Origin: Chryseobacterium sp. ZHDP1
Lineage (GTDB): Bacteria > Bacteroidota > Bacteroidia > Flavobacteriales > Weeksellaceae
Direction: 5' to 3'
Assembly (NCBI RefSeq): GCF_018603435.1
Contig: NZ_CP075682.1
Span: 4,154,001 to 4,218,000 of the forward strand
Length of the DNA stretch: 64,000 nucleotides
A program made the translations under genes and the position numbers. Each line of letters starts with the position of its first letter. The stretch's first letter is position 1. Positions 33,791-43,192 of this stretch are shown here, piece by piece. Below the pieces are notes generated by a model. The model made no database searches. It had not been told where the DNA came from and saw only the letters and a list, made by a program, of their open reading frames with translations.

Positions 33791-34462
33791 TTACATACTG
33801 GAATTGTAGTAGCCGTTCTCTACACAGAAGCGGATCAGATGAAGTTTTGTCTTTAATCCGAGCTTTTCCGTAAGACGGTTAATGTACGTGTCTATTGTTC
33901 TCGTACTGAGATTCAGTTTTTCTCCTATCTCCTTGTTACTGAAGCCTTCATAGCAGAATTTCATCAGCTGTATTTCTGTTGGGGAAAGTTCTTCCTGACT
34001 TTTTTTCTGCCGGTTCATATAATCCATTACTGCTAAAGGCTGCTGCTCCCAATGTTTCGTGTAGGCTTCATAATCGAAACTGTCTGAAGTAATTTTTCCT
34101 TTGATAATTTCTTTAATGATGGTACTTTTTTTCTCACAGTAAAAAGTGTTGGGAATTTTAGAAAGAATTTCCGCCATATCTTCCTGATAGGTTCCGGAAT
34201 ACGTAATAACAGGGGTTTCAGAATCGCTTTTCCGGATGTATTTAATGGCTTCCAGCCCGCTGAGAACAGGCATAAAAAGCTCTACAATAAATACGTCTTC
34301 CTGTCTTCTGTAATTCCGGCTGATAAGCTCATGCCCGTTGTTGCAGTCGTTCAGCAGCATGTAGAACGGATTTTCCGTCAGCGTTTTGATCATGATTTTC
34401 TTAAAATAAAAATCACTGTCGGCAATAGAAAATCGCACAGTATTGGTTAATATTTTGCTCAC
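33791..34462 (-). CDS. LuxR-type response regulator with atypical receiver (likely T6SS regulator)
   Basis: A 223-residue protein using a GTG start (MSKILTNTVRF). The N-terminal domain has receiver topology, but the phospho-acceptor site in VFIVELFMPVLSG carries Glu61 where Asp is expected, and the acidic pocket reads IADSD rather than paired acidic residues; Ser/Thr (YSG) and Lys (CEKKS) positions are kept. The C-terminal part is a LuxR/NarL HTH (SPTEIQLMKFCYEGFSNKEI ... STRTIDTYINRLTEKL). It is divergent from the T6SS gene block starting at 34642. Glu at this place often mimics phosphorylation, so it may be active without a kinase. Confidence 0.8.
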   Translation of the reverse strand: MSKILTNTVRFSIADSDFYFKKIMIKTLTENPFYMLLNDCNNGHELISRNYRRQEDVFIVELFMPVLSGLEAIKYIRKSDSETPVITYSGTYQEDMAEILSKIPNTFYCEKKSTIIKEIIKGKITSDSFDYEAYTKHWEQQPLAVMDYMNRQKKSQEELSPTEIQLMKFCYEGFSNKEIGEKLNLSTRTIDTYINRLTEKLGLKTKLHLIRFCVENGYYNSSM

Positions 34463-34641
34463 TTTATTATCGATTTGGTGGATGATAATTAAAATTCAGA
34501 TCACTAAATTAGGAAAATATGCTGAAAGTGAAAATTAATCTTAATTTAATTCAGAAAATAGAATTATTTAAAGTGAAAACTTAAATTTTGTGCATAAATT
34601 ATTTTTTTATAATTTCACGTAACCAAACCAAATCACAAAAT

Positions 34642-35178
34642 ATGTCTTCGAACAGGGAGAGAAAATTAAACCATGCCGACGTTAGGGCGGGCATCTGGAA
34701 ATTTGTTCTGTCATTCATTGTCTTATCAGGTGTATCCTTCATCTGTGTCTTTTTCTTTTTTAAAAGCTATGATATCCAAAGAGAAGGGATCAAAAAACAG
34801 GCGGACGACTACCGCGAACTGCTTACAAGAAGCGATCTTCTCAGAATCCATGTGGACAGTATCCTGTACCGGATGGATCAGCTCGATATCAGCAAGGTGG
34901 ATAACGATATTTTCCTCCGCAACTACATTATGGATAACGTAAGGGATGCCAAAAACATCATGGGGAAAGACAGCGCGGATAATTTTAAGCATTATTCCAT
35001 CCTCATGAAACAGATCGAGCCGATGCTTGCACTGAAAAATCAGATTGTAAATGTTTCCTACAAAGAGCAGAATGCTTTACGGGATCTCAGCGAATGCCGC
35101 GGAAAAGTGGGCATTGTAAACCATGAACTAAGGGTAGATCCTACAAGAAAATTCTCGGGAAGCAAACGAAGAAGATAA
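34642..35178 (+). CDS. tssO: Type VI secretion protein TssO
   Basis: The ATG at 34642 follows the leader motif ACCAAATCACAAAAT and starts MSSNRERKLNHAD; an upstream in-frame codon at 34588 would put the leader inside the gene and is rejected. The 178-residue product has a cytoplasmic basic N-terminus, one transmembrane helix (about residues 21-43), and a helical periplasmic domain. It matches TssO, a small inner-membrane component specific to T6SS subtype iii of Bacteroidota. It opens the run tssO - TssO-like - tssP - tssR. Confidence 0.75.
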   Translation: MSSNRERKLNHADVRAGIWKFVLSFIVLSGVSFICVFFFFKSYDIQREGIKKQADDYRELLTRSDLLRIHVDSILYRMDQLDISKVDNDIFLRNYIMDNVRDAKNIMGKDSADNFKHYSILMKQIEPMLALKNQIVNVSYKEQNALRDLSECRGKVGIVNHELRVDPTRKFSGSKRRR

Positions 35179-35189
35179 AAACTAAAATT

Positions 35190-35717
35190 ATGCAGGGACA
35201 AATCACACTATCTAAAAAAGAAAAGCATTATCAGTTTTTATATTTAATTGTAATGCTTTTTGCAGCGCTTATTTTTCTGGGAATCATCTTTTTAAAAGGT
35301 TTTGAATCTCCGTTTTCAGACGAAGATATGATCTCGGTGCAGAATCTTGAAGAAAAAGCAAAGTTCGACCAAAAGCAGAAGTTTTCCTATAAAACCTTAG
35401 ACAGCACTTTTTCGATGATCAACCGTTCAACGGATGAATCGCCGCAGCCTTTTGTAGAAAGCAATATCATGTACGGAATTAACGATGTCGCCAATTATTT
35501 CCAGAACGGGGATAATATTTCAGACATCAGAAAAGATGCGTATCCGCAGATTGCGAAATTCTACAAAATGTATTTCAACGACAAAAAAGTAATTTCCAGC
35601 AAAACGGAAAATATCAAAAGCTTCGAAAAGCAGTTTGAAGAATGCTCCATAGGTTTCAAAGAGAAGAAAAGCCAGCTTTTTCAGCGGGAAACAGCTTTAA
35701 AAGCACGGACTCAGTAA
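35190..35717 (+). CDS. Second TssO-like T6SS transmembrane protein
   Basis: A 175-residue protein 11 bp after tssO. Like its neighbour it has a short basic N-terminus (QGQITLSKKEKHYQ), one transmembrane helix (about residues 15-37) and a helical periplasmic domain with a single Cys near residue 154 (FEECSIGFKEKKSQL), also seen in the first protein (LSECRGKVG). The shared architecture suggests an ancient duplication. NCBI-style names use 'T6SS transmembrane protein TssO' for such proteins; a different Tss letter is possible. Confidence 0.65.
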   Translation: MQGQITLSKKEKHYQFLYLIVMLFAALIFLGIIFLKGFESPFSDEDMISVQNLEEKAKFDQKQKFSYKTLDSTFSMINRSTDESPQPFVESNIMYGINDVANYFQNGDNISDIRKDAYPQIAKFYKMYFNDKKVISSKTENIKSFEKQFEECSIGFKEKKSQLFQRETALKARTQ

Positions 35718-35776
35718 ATTTTCATATCCTTTCATAAAACACACCAAATAAAACACACATCACACAATCATTAACT

Positions 35777-36685
35777 ATGAATTATTTTCAAAAAAACAAA
35801 AAGAACATTATCATCGGTGTTATTGCGACGCTGCTTATCGCGGCACTGGTTGCATTGTGGCTGCAGAAGAAGGTGATCCACTCCGCAGATGATATTGTAG
35901 GGGTAGTTTATCCCTCTTCCCTGAAAGTAGGAGACACCCTTTTGTTTGAAGACAAAACCCAGTTTGCAAAAACCAAAAAATGGATCTTCGGAGACGGAAC
36001 TTCAAGCGATAAAAACAGCGGCTTTCACTTTTACAACAGACCGGGATATTATCAGGTAACGCTGATTATTGATAACAAATATTCCAAATCTTTTCCCGTA
36101 ATGGTTTCCGCAAGATCAATTCCGAAGCCTGTAGATTCTGCAAAAACAAGAACTTTAATCGATGCGCAGACTCAGGCAATGCAGTTTGAAAACGTACAGT
36201 TCCGAGCGATTTCCGATGCCAAACAGTTTACATGGAAGTTCGGTGAAACAGGAAACATCGATTCTAAAGATAAAATGGCAATCTATTCCTACAAAAAACC
36301 GGGAGATTATGTCGTAACACTTTACACCGACGAAAGCGCGGAGCCGATTCTTCATCAGATTAAAATTCTTCCCGCCTATGATGCGCTCGAAGAAGAGGCA
36401 AGTGTAGAAGACGCTTATGCTAAAATAGATAATGATTTTAAATATCATCTTCAGCAGATTGCCAACGGAAACAGCTTCAATATGCATTACAATTATTTAC
36501 TGAGAACCTATCTGTGCAACAATGAAAATACCGTGGTAAAAGTAAGCGACAGCAAAGTCAATAACTTTTACATGTACTGTGCAGGTCTTCAGTTTGATAA
36601 AAATATGGTGATCCAGACCGTAAAGGTAAACTTCGATGATGCACAGAACTGTGTAACCAAAGTTGATATTAACCAAAGTAAATAA
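35777..36685 (+). CDS. tssP: Type VI secretion protein TssP (PKD-like domains)
   Basis: A 302-residue inner-membrane protein: one transmembrane helix (about residues 12-30) followed by two PKD-like Ig domains with the patterns KKWIFGDGTSSDKNSGFHFY ... GYYQVTL and QFTWKFGETGNIDSKD ... GDYVVTLY, and a C-terminal alpha/beta part with Cys residues. PKD-bearing single-pass proteins directly before TssR fit TssP of the Bacteroidota system, proposed to form the trans-envelope complex that replaces TssJLM. Identification rests on order and architecture. Confidence 0.7.
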   Translation: MNYFQKNKKNIIIGVIATLLIAALVALWLQKKVIHSADDIVGVVYPSSLKVGDTLLFEDKTQFAKTKKWIFGDGTSSDKNSGFHFYNRPGYYQVTLIIDNKYSKSFPVMVSARSIPKPVDSAKTRTLIDAQTQAMQFENVQFRAISDAKQFTWKFGETGNIDSKDKMAIYSYKKPGDYVVTLYTDESAEPILHQIKILPAYDALEEEASVEDAYAKIDNDFKYHLQQIANGNSFNMHYNYLLRTYLCNNENTVVKVSDSKVNNFYMYCAGLQFDKNMVIQTVKVNFDDAQNCVTKVDINQSK

Positions 36686-36739
36686 TTTTCCGTTCAGAAA
36701 TTTTCTTGAACCAACACACCAATCATTAAATAAATCAGG

Positions 36740-39139
36740 ATGAAAAATAAACTTCCTCTAGCAGCATATTATATCGGAGTTTCAGTAGTACTCGTAAGCT
36801 GTCAGGTAAAACTGCCGTCGAAAAGAACTCCGGAGCCCACCCATTACGGACAGGTTGATAATTATCCGGTCGTGAACGGTTTTCCTAAAAAATCAGTTCC
36901 TTGGATTGCCATATCCGACAGATCCAGAAATACCGCATATCTCGATAAAAGCGATGAAAAATCGTACAAGGAAGTTAAATTTCTGGAGCCTTTGATGGTT
37001 TTAAAAAACCGCGACGGAATGGTAAAAGTTGCAGAATATATTCCGGATGCACTCATGAAAAAAGTCTCTTCCAAACAGATCAAAACCTACGGCTGGATTC
37101 CGGAATCCGATCTTCTTTTATGGAGCAATTCTTTAAAAAGCGAAAAAACAGGATTTCCGGTAAGAGTAGCCATTGTTCCGAGCAACAGTGAGGTCATCAA
37201 AAACTCAGAAAGATATTACAAGAACGATTCCATCATGGTTTTTAATTCGCCAAGTCTTATTGAACAGGCAAATGTGAAAATTCCGAACGGACAGATCGTA
37301 TACGTCTACAAACAGGCGGAAAACAACAAACGATTTCTGGTGGGTAAAAAACCAAACATCGATATCGACAGCATCAGTACAAGTCTGTACGGATGGGTAA
37401 GCTCCAACGTAGTTTCCACATGGGGAGAACGTTCTGCCGTAAAAATGAAAAATACCACAGGAATTACAGAAACCACGCTGGGAATTCATGAAGGCTCTCC
37501 GGGAGGAAATGAAACCGAAAATAGGACTGCTGTTTTGTTGACAGACGTAAACAAAAGAACACCCCTTGAAAATATTTTTCCGGTAACATTACCCTTAAAT
37601 GAACCGCCCGCTCCGGATTCTAAAACAAAGTATTTTACCAATATTTTAGATTACAGTAAAAATTACGTTTTCAATGTATTGGGAGAGCCGATTTATTTCG
37701 ACCGTTACCGCGAAATTACGGAGAAAAACAAAAAAATAAATATCGTATTTGCCTTAGACATCAGTGCTCCGAATGCACCTTATGCTCCGATTGTGAAATC
37801 CTTGTTGCAGGATTTACAGTTGAGATTCGAGAAACCATCCTATTTTAATCAGATAAAATACGGCGTGGTTTTGTACAAAAATAATTCCTGTGGAGACAAT
37901 GTGGCGGTTTCAAATTTAAGCACAGATTACAGCAAAATAACCACCTTCATCGATCAGAAGAGCAATGAGATGAACTGTGTAAGCAACAGCGGTTATCAGC
38001 CGGTAAATGAAGGTTTGATGGCAGCCGGAAACCTCTTATCCAACGTTCCGGATGAAACCAATATCGTAATCACGGTGGGAACATCATCCAGTCAGGGCGG
38101 AAATATGTATGGAGTCATCAATTCTCTAACGCAGGCTCAGGCGAGACTGATCATGTTCCAGACCAGTGCAAGATCATCCGATACCTACAACGATTTTGTT
38201 TTGATGGCAGAAAATGTGGTAACCAATACCGCAAAAAATATTGCTGAATTGAAGAAACAGAAAATTATTAACCAGAATGATGTTTTAACGAAAAATAATT
38301 TCAGTCTTATTGAAGGAGATGAAGGCTTTTTCTCACTCGATTATCCGAAGCAGAGTATGGCACAGGGATTTGTGATTTTTCCTAAAAAAGGCGATATCGC
38401 GAAGCCCGGTTATCTTAAAAAATCCGTCGACAGCCTGATTGCGCAGGTTACTCTTGATAATACGACTTTGGATAAATCTTTAAACGATTATTTCCATTCA
38501 TCAGTAGGAGCAGGAAGAACGGATGTGGATGTAAAATACAAATATCTTTATCCGGGACTTACCAATCCGGTTCCGGCAGGAATTGCCGCACAGCTCATCA
38601 ATTACGGAAATCCGTTTCTGGTGAAAGGTTACATTCCGAAAGAACTGAAAGATTACAAACCGGGATTGGAAAAAGGAATTTTAATTTCTGAGAAAGAATT
38701 TGACAATTTAAAACTTTTCTATACCGAAGTTTATCAGAACACCGGAGCGGAAAGATCAGATTTCAGCCAGTCCAGAGCGATTAACGAGTACGTGAAACTG
38801 CTGAAAAAATATAACCCCACTCTGAAATTTTTAGACAAAAGCGATCTTTATAAACAGCCGATGTCTTACTCCGTGGGAATCAGTACAGGTTTTGATAATT
38901 CTGATGAAGAACTGATGTCGAAATATATGCTGAAAGGCTGGAAAAAATCTAAAATTGTGACTAATGAAACGGTAAAAACCTATTTTAAACATTACAAAGA
39001 TTTAGTCGACAGAATGTTGTCTCACAGAAATGATCCTGCGGTGAAAATCGAGCAGAACGGACAGACTTTTTACTGGCTAAATGAATATTTTATGCCGACC
39101 ATGATGCCAGTTGAAGAACCGGAATATACTCAACATTAA
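36740..39139 (+). CDS. tssR: Type VI secretion lipoprotein TssR (vWA-like domain)
   Basis: A 799-residue lipoprotein with Cys21 at the lipobox (VVLVSC). The N-terminal third contains SH3-like segments (KTYGWIPESDLLLW; YGWVSSNVVSTW). A von Willebrand A-like domain begins near residue 333 with KINIVFALDISAPN; the MIDAS DxSxS is reduced to DISAP, so metal binding may be lost. The C-terminal third is uncharacterised. This layout matches TssR, the periplasmic/outer-membrane protein of T6SS subtype iii. A terminator at 39154 separates it from the effector genes. Confidence 0.8.
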   Translation: MKNKLPLAAYYIGVSVVLVSCQVKLPSKRTPEPTHYGQVDNYPVVNGFPKKSVPWIAISDRSRNTAYLDKSDEKSYKEVKFLEPLMVLKNRDGMVKVAEYIPDALMKKVSSKQIKTYGWIPESDLLLWSNSLKSEKTGFPVRVAIVPSNSEVIKNSERYYKNDSIMVFNSPSLIEQANVKIPNGQIVYVYKQAENNKRFLVGKKPNIDIDSISTSLYGWVSSNVVSTWGERSAVKMKNTTGITETTLGIHEGSPGGNETENRTAVLLTDVNKRTPLENIFPVTLPLNEPPAPDSKTKYFTNILDYSKNYVFNVLGEPIYFDRYREITEKNKKINIVFALDISAPNAPYAPIVKSLLQDLQLRFEKPSYFNQIKYGVVLYKNNSCGDNVAVSNLSTDYSKITTFIDQKSNEMNCVSNSGYQPVNEGLMAAGNLLSNVPDETNIVITVGTSSSQGGNMYGVINSLTQAQARLIMFQTSARSSDTYNDFVLMAENVVTNTAKNIAELKKQKIINQNDVLTKNNFSLIEGDEGFFSLDYPKQSMAQGFVIFPKKGDIAKPGYLKKSVDSLIAQVTLDNTTLDKSLNDYFHSSVGAGRTDVDVKYKYLYPGLTNPVPAGIAAQLINYGNPFLVKGYIPKELKDYKPGLEKGILISEKEFDNLKLFYTEVYQNTGAERSDFSQSRAINEYVKLLKKYNPTLKFLDKSDLYKQPMSYSVGISTGFDNSDEELMSKYMLKGWKKSKIVTNETVKTYFKHYKDLVDRMLSHRNDPAVKIEQNGQTFYWLNEYFMPTMMPVEEPEYTQH

Positions 39140-39153
39140 TTCTTTATAAATAG

Positions 39154-39185
39154 AAAAGCGGAAAATATTTTTCTGCTTTTTTTAT
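39154..39185 (+). terminator. Terminator after tssR
   Basis: AAAAGCGGAAAA pairs with TTTTTCTGCTTTT around a short AT loop, followed by T-rich sequence. Confidence 0.65.
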
Positions 39186-39203
39186 TTTTTAATGTAAATT
39201 TTT

Positions 39204-39211
39204 TATCTTTG
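39204..39211 (+). promoter_or_regulatory. -7 promoter box of the PAAR-like/effector operon
   Basis: TATCTTTG, 21 bp before the ATG at 39233; the expected transcription start near 39218 coincides with the leader motif CCCAAATCACGTAAAT. Confidence 0.65.
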
Positions 39212-39232
39212 GATTACCCAAATCACGTAAAT

Positions 39233-39736
39233 ATGTCACAGCAATCATCACCTCATGACGGCAAATATTTTGTTGTCCGGAAAGGCAAAGCCCAGTGTAA
39301 TCAGGGTGATCAGTTTCCCCAGTACAAAGTTAGTTCCCATCAGAAACATTTTTGGAACGATTCCGATGGTAATGCAGATTTTCTTGGCGTTACCGAAGAC
39401 GATCTTCAGTTTAATCCATCCGGTCCCAGTTTTGGAAAATGCAGACTTAAACCTACTTCGGGAGGTTATCTACCATGCTCTTACGCGCCTGCCGGAAAAT
39501 GGCAGAAAACTTATGATAAAGTAACCATTATGGGGAAAAAGATCGTCACCGAACTTTCTGAACTGCAATGTGTAATCGGAGGCAAGATTACCATTAAAGA
39601 TCACGGACAGCGTGGAGAAATGAGTAAACAGAATGTGAAAAATGCGGATAATAAAACCGTTCAGCACATCAATCCTTTGGTGAAGATGCAGGATTTTAAA
39701 GAGACCGTTCTCGAAAGTGAAATCGATGCTTACTAA
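39233..39736 (+). CDS. PAAR-like protein (DUF4280)
   Basis: The ATG at 39233 (MSQQSSPHDGKY) is chosen because an earlier in-frame start at 39209 overlaps the -7 box. The 167-residue product has the DUF4280 features: an N-terminal beta strand pair with Cys (RKGKAQCNQGDQFPQYKV), the LKPTSGGYLPCSYAPAGKW turn, and the repeated-beta end (LSELQCVIGGKITIKDHGQR). DUF4280 proteins act as PAAR-type spike tips that sharpen VgrG and carry effectors. The next gene, 21 bp downstream, is a large peptidoglycan hydrolase, presumably its cargo. Confidence 0.8.
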   Translation: MSQQSSPHDGKYFVVRKGKAQCNQGDQFPQYKVSSHQKHFWNDSDGNADFLGVTEDDLQFNPSGPSFGKCRLKPTSGGYLPCSYAPAGKWQKTYDKVTIMGKKIVTELSELQCVIGGKITIKDHGQRGEMSKQNVKNADNKTVQHINPLVKMQDFKETVLESEIDAY

Positions 39737-39757
39737 TTAATTCAAAAAGAACGTTCT

Positions 39758-41986
39758 ATGTCTAAAAAAGGAGTTTCAAAAATCTCGGGAAACCCAAGTC
39801 CTGTTGTTGGTGAAAAAACCACTTACATGGTTACAGACTGGTATCCCGCCACGTCCGCAGAAGAGAGAAATCCTGCTGTGGTTACCTGGGAACTTTTTAA
39901 AAAACGTCCCGACGGAAGTTTTACGACAACCAACATCAAAAAAGTGGGGGACGGAAGTTTTACATTTGGAGAAGTTGCGGCTAAAAATACCTACCGTCTG
40001 GAAGCGTATCTTCATCAGCCGGAAGGAAAAGGAAGTACCACCATTGATATTACTCCGCAACAGAGAGAAGTTCCCAAGATCAATAAAGTGGAATTGCGCT
40101 ATGCAGACGATTCTCCGGGAACCGTTTTCAGTTATCAGGAAAAACTTGTTGCCAACGCGCAGTGCGTAAATCTTGCCGGTAAAAAACTGCTGTTTACGCT
40201 TTGGGAAGATGATGCAGCAGGAGAGGGACATAACTCTAAAAATAAATTTGTAGACAGCAAAGAAGCGGTTGTAAGCAGAACCGGAACGGCAACCGCAGAA
40301 TTCATACTTACTAAAGCTTTGATGCAAAAAGCTTCAAAAGGAGAAAGAGATCCTAAAGAACTGGAATTCTATGTAACGGTAGAATATTACAGAGACAGAA
40401 AACACGCAAGTGAAAACCGCGTGATAAAAAATCCTGAATACAAACCGCCTATTCAGCCCTCTCAGGCTCAGAAATCTACGCCAAAAGCCACAGGTTCACC
40501 CGCCGCTTCAAAACCAGATTCTAAAAAAGAAACCAGCGGAGTATTTGATTCCTTCACAGAAACCGTAAGAAATACATGGAATGAACTTTGGGACTGGGCA
40601 GAATCCAAAGGAGCCGTAAAACCGGATAAAAAACCCACAGTTCCCAAACCGGAAGGTAAAACGACGAGTGTGGTAAACGGAGAAACTAAGGATTCATGCC
40701 TGTGTAAAGAAACCAAATTGTTTTGGGGGAAACATTTTACCTGTCAGGAACGCAAAAAAATTATTGAAATTTCGCATAGACTTGGCTGTAAACCCGATTA
40801 TCTTACTTCAGCTATGGCTCTGGAAACAGGAGGTACTTTCAATCCCGCAATCGTCAATAGTTTAGGATACACAGGTTTAATACAGATAGGAACAACGGCG
40901 GCGGCTGATATCAATAGGAGGAAAGGAACCAATGTAACTGCCGGAAAAAACGGAAATCTGAAAAACATGACCAAGCTGGAACAGCTTACATACGTAGAAT
41001 ATTATCTGGAACCCTATAAAGGAAAACTCAATACACTGGCAGATTTTTACCTTGCTATTTTAATGCCTGTAGATTGCGGAAGAGGTAATGAAAGAAATCA
41101 TGTTGTTTTTGATAAGAACTTACAGCTGGATTATGATAAAAATAATAAAGTTATTAAAAACACAAAATGGGTAAGGCAAAAAGCTTATCAGCAAAATCCT
41201 GCATTTTTTAAAGAAGGAAAAAACGAAACAGGAAGAACGTACGTTTGGGAAATAGCGGAAGAAATAGAAAAATGGTACAATAAAGGGGAAGCAAATGCAG
41301 AAACGAGCTTTTTATGCCAGAAATCTGCTGCACCTGCAAAAGTAGAACAGCAGAGTGGAAAATGGCATGATCCTGTTGATAATCCAAGACTTACAAAATA
41401 TAATTATGGCGGAAATGTAAAGCCTTCCAGCGGAACATACGGATGGTGCAGAAGAAACAGCAACGGAAGCAAAAAATACCATTCAGGATTTGATTTCTTT
41501 GCCATCCCCGGAAAAGATAAAGTATATGCAACTTTAAAAGGTAACATCCATCAGGTAAGATATTCTGCAACTGCAGGATGGATTGTAAGAGTAAAAATTC
41601 AAAATGTGAAAGACCTTTTGGAGCAGGAGAAAAAAGTAGCTTACAAAACACAGTTTACCGATGAGCTAAAAGGAATCAATATAAAAGAGACAGATGACGT
41701 CTACTTTATTTATATGCATTTAGATAGTGTTTCGGTAACGGAAGCTGATGCAAACGCCAAAAAAGAAGTGGACGCAGGAACCGTTTTGGGATACGCCGGA
41801 GTTTCGGGATCTATTGCAAGCGGAGGAAGAGCACCTCATTTACATCTTGAAGTGGCAACAGTTTTGGATGCATATGGAAAAGGCGAATCGGTAAGAACGA
41901 ACCCTGCAAGATTTGTAAAACTGAATTCTTACGATACAAAAGATCAGGATGAAGCAGCCAAAATAAACCATACATATAAAAAATAA
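39758..41986 (+). CDS. T6SS effector with lysozyme-like and M23 peptidase domains
   Basis: A 742-residue protein without signal peptide. Residues 1-235 are two Ig-like beta domains (MSKKGVSKISGNPSPVVGEK ...), probably the part that docks on the spike. A Pro/Lys linker follows. Residues ~320-450 form a lysozyme-like/SLT domain with AMALETGG (Glu356 the probable catalytic acid) and GYTGLIQIG. Residues ~550-720 are an M23 (LytM) metallopeptidase with HSGFD (His575, Asp579) and HLHLE (His694, His696) zinc ligands. Such a protein would cut both glycan strands and peptide cross-links of a target cell. It sits between a PAAR-like gene and two lipoproteins. Confidence 0.85.
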   Translation: MSKKGVSKISGNPSPVVGEKTTYMVTDWYPATSAEERNPAVVTWELFKKRPDGSFTTTNIKKVGDGSFTFGEVAAKNTYRLEAYLHQPEGKGSTTIDITPQQREVPKINKVELRYADDSPGTVFSYQEKLVANAQCVNLAGKKLLFTLWEDDAAGEGHNSKNKFVDSKEAVVSRTGTATAEFILTKALMQKASKGERDPKELEFYVTVEYYRDRKHASENRVIKNPEYKPPIQPSQAQKSTPKATGSPAASKPDSKKETSGVFDSFTETVRNTWNELWDWAESKGAVKPDKKPTVPKPEGKTTSVVNGETKDSCLCKETKLFWGKHFTCQERKKIIEISHRLGCKPDYLTSAMALETGGTFNPAIVNSLGYTGLIQIGTTAAADINRRKGTNVTAGKNGNLKNMTKLEQLTYVEYYLEPYKGKLNTLADFYLAILMPVDCGRGNERNHVVFDKNLQLDYDKNNKVIKNTKWVRQKAYQQNPAFFKEGKNETGRTYVWEIAEEIEKWYNKGEANAETSFLCQKSAAPAKVEQQSGKWHDPVDNPRLTKYNYGGNVKPSSGTYGWCRRNSNGSKKYHSGFDFFAIPGKDKVYATLKGNIHQVRYSATAGWIVRVKIQNVKDLLEQEKKVAYKTQFTDELKGINIKETDDVYFIYMHLDSVSVTEADANAKKEVDAGTVLGYAGVSGSIASGGRAPHLHLEVATVLDAYGKGESVRTNPARFVKLNSYDTKDQDEAAKINHTYKK

Positions 41987-41994
41987 GACTATAT

Positions 41995-42924
41995 ATGAAG
42001 AACTATTCTAAAAGATTATTGCTAATACAGCTTTTGCTGTTTATTTTTATTGGATGCAAAAAATATCAGTCACAGGATCACATCAATACAAAATTTACTG
42101 TTGATAAAGAAAATATAAAAGACGATAGCTACAGTTCAAAAAATTTAGATAATCTTTTTGCCGCAAAAGGAAATACTTATTTCGAGCCAGATTATACAGG
42201 TACTTCTTTTGACGATTATTACGTTAAAAATATTGTCGTTAAGGACCAAAAAGGAAAGAAATCTAATTATCTGCTTTTCTTTGATAACAAAGATATTTTA
42301 AAAGATACTTTGAGAATTGCCGATGATGAAATGTATTCTTTAAATGTTATTTTTGATAGCAAACGGAAAGGAATTGCGGTAGGAACTTTCGATGCAAAAC
42401 AATCTTACTTTAAAATCGAAAAGAATTTTGAATTGGATAAAAATATAAAGCTTAAACCCATTCCCGTTTCTTCAAAAATTGAAAAATGTCCGCTTCCTGT
42501 ACAATTGCTGTCTGAAGAAAATGTAGGTCTGGAAGAACATTTTACATTTGGAACACAAAATTCAGACACCAAAAAAGAAAGTCAATCTGCACAGACTGTC
42601 GTTGATGAATTTTCACAATGGAAAGGAAATTATCAGGCTGACTTTGAAATTTCAAGAACGGATGGAGATTATCAGGTAAAATATGAGGTTAAAATTACAG
42701 ATAAAAATAATGTTGCCATTACCGAAAAGATTAATGATGAAAGCAATTTAGTTTCAGGAACTTTTATAAATTCTGCATCTGATGATAAAATCGTGATCAA
42801 ATCCAAAACAGATGATACATTAGAATATATTGTTGCTAAAATTGGCGGAAAATATTATCTCATGGGAAATACCATTTACATGCTTAATCCCCCGAATGAC
42901 AAATATATTCTGAAGAAAATTTAA
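41995..42924 (+). CDS. Lipoprotein, candidate immunity for the peptidoglycan-hydrolase effector
   Basis: A 309-residue lipoprotein (lipobox LLFIFIGC) starting 9 bp after the effector gene, so the two are co-transcribed. The mature protein is acidic and beta-rich, with a linker around residues 190-205 and a C-terminal domain (WKGNYQADFEISRTDGDYQV ... MLNPPNDKYILKKI). A periplasm-facing lipoprotein next to a cell-wall-degrading effector is the expected placement for immunity. No family was recognised; the role is inferred. A terminator follows. Confidence 0.6.
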   Translation: MKNYSKRLLLIQLLLFIFIGCKKYQSQDHINTKFTVDKENIKDDSYSSKNLDNLFAAKGNTYFEPDYTGTSFDDYYVKNIVVKDQKGKKSNYLLFFDNKDILKDTLRIADDEMYSLNVIFDSKRKGIAVGTFDAKQSYFKIEKNFELDKNIKLKPIPVSSKIEKCPLPVQLLSEENVGLEEHFTFGTQNSDTKKESQSAQTVVDEFSQWKGNYQADFEISRTDGDYQVKYEVKITDKNNVAITEKINDESNLVSGTFINSASDDKIVIKSKTDDTLEYIVAKIGGKYYLMGNTIYMLNPPNDKYILKKI

Positions 42925-42930
42925 AAATAG

Positions 42931-42964
42931 GAGAGGTTGTGTTTTTCACAATCTCTTTTTTTTT
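42931..42964 (+). terminator. Terminator after the effector/lipoprotein pair
   Basis: AGAGGTTGTG and CACAATCTCT form a 10-bp stem with a TTTTT loop, followed by a long T run. Confidence 0.85.
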
Positions 42965-43192
42965 GTAAATCTTTTAAACTCATCTCTCTTTTGCCGTTAA
43001 ATATATTTTGAACGTATTGTGCTGTTATTTGCTGAATGAATTTTCTTTGCGAACGCAGTATTAAAATACCACAGTACTTTTCATCTTAAATCATCGCCTC
43101 AATCATTTTTCAGTTAATTTTAAAACAAAAAATATGGTCGGATTAAAATTTATGGTATTTTTGATCTAATAAATACGTCAAAAGTATACCTT

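Noticed and set aside
39209..39232. Earlier start for the PAAR-like gene
   Set aside because: The codon overlaps the TATCTTTG -7 box, so it cannot be on the transcript made from that promoter.
39758..40327. Long opposite-strand frame over the effector N-terminus
   Set aside because: Codon pattern and domain evidence support the plus-strand gene; the opposite frame has no recognisable domain.
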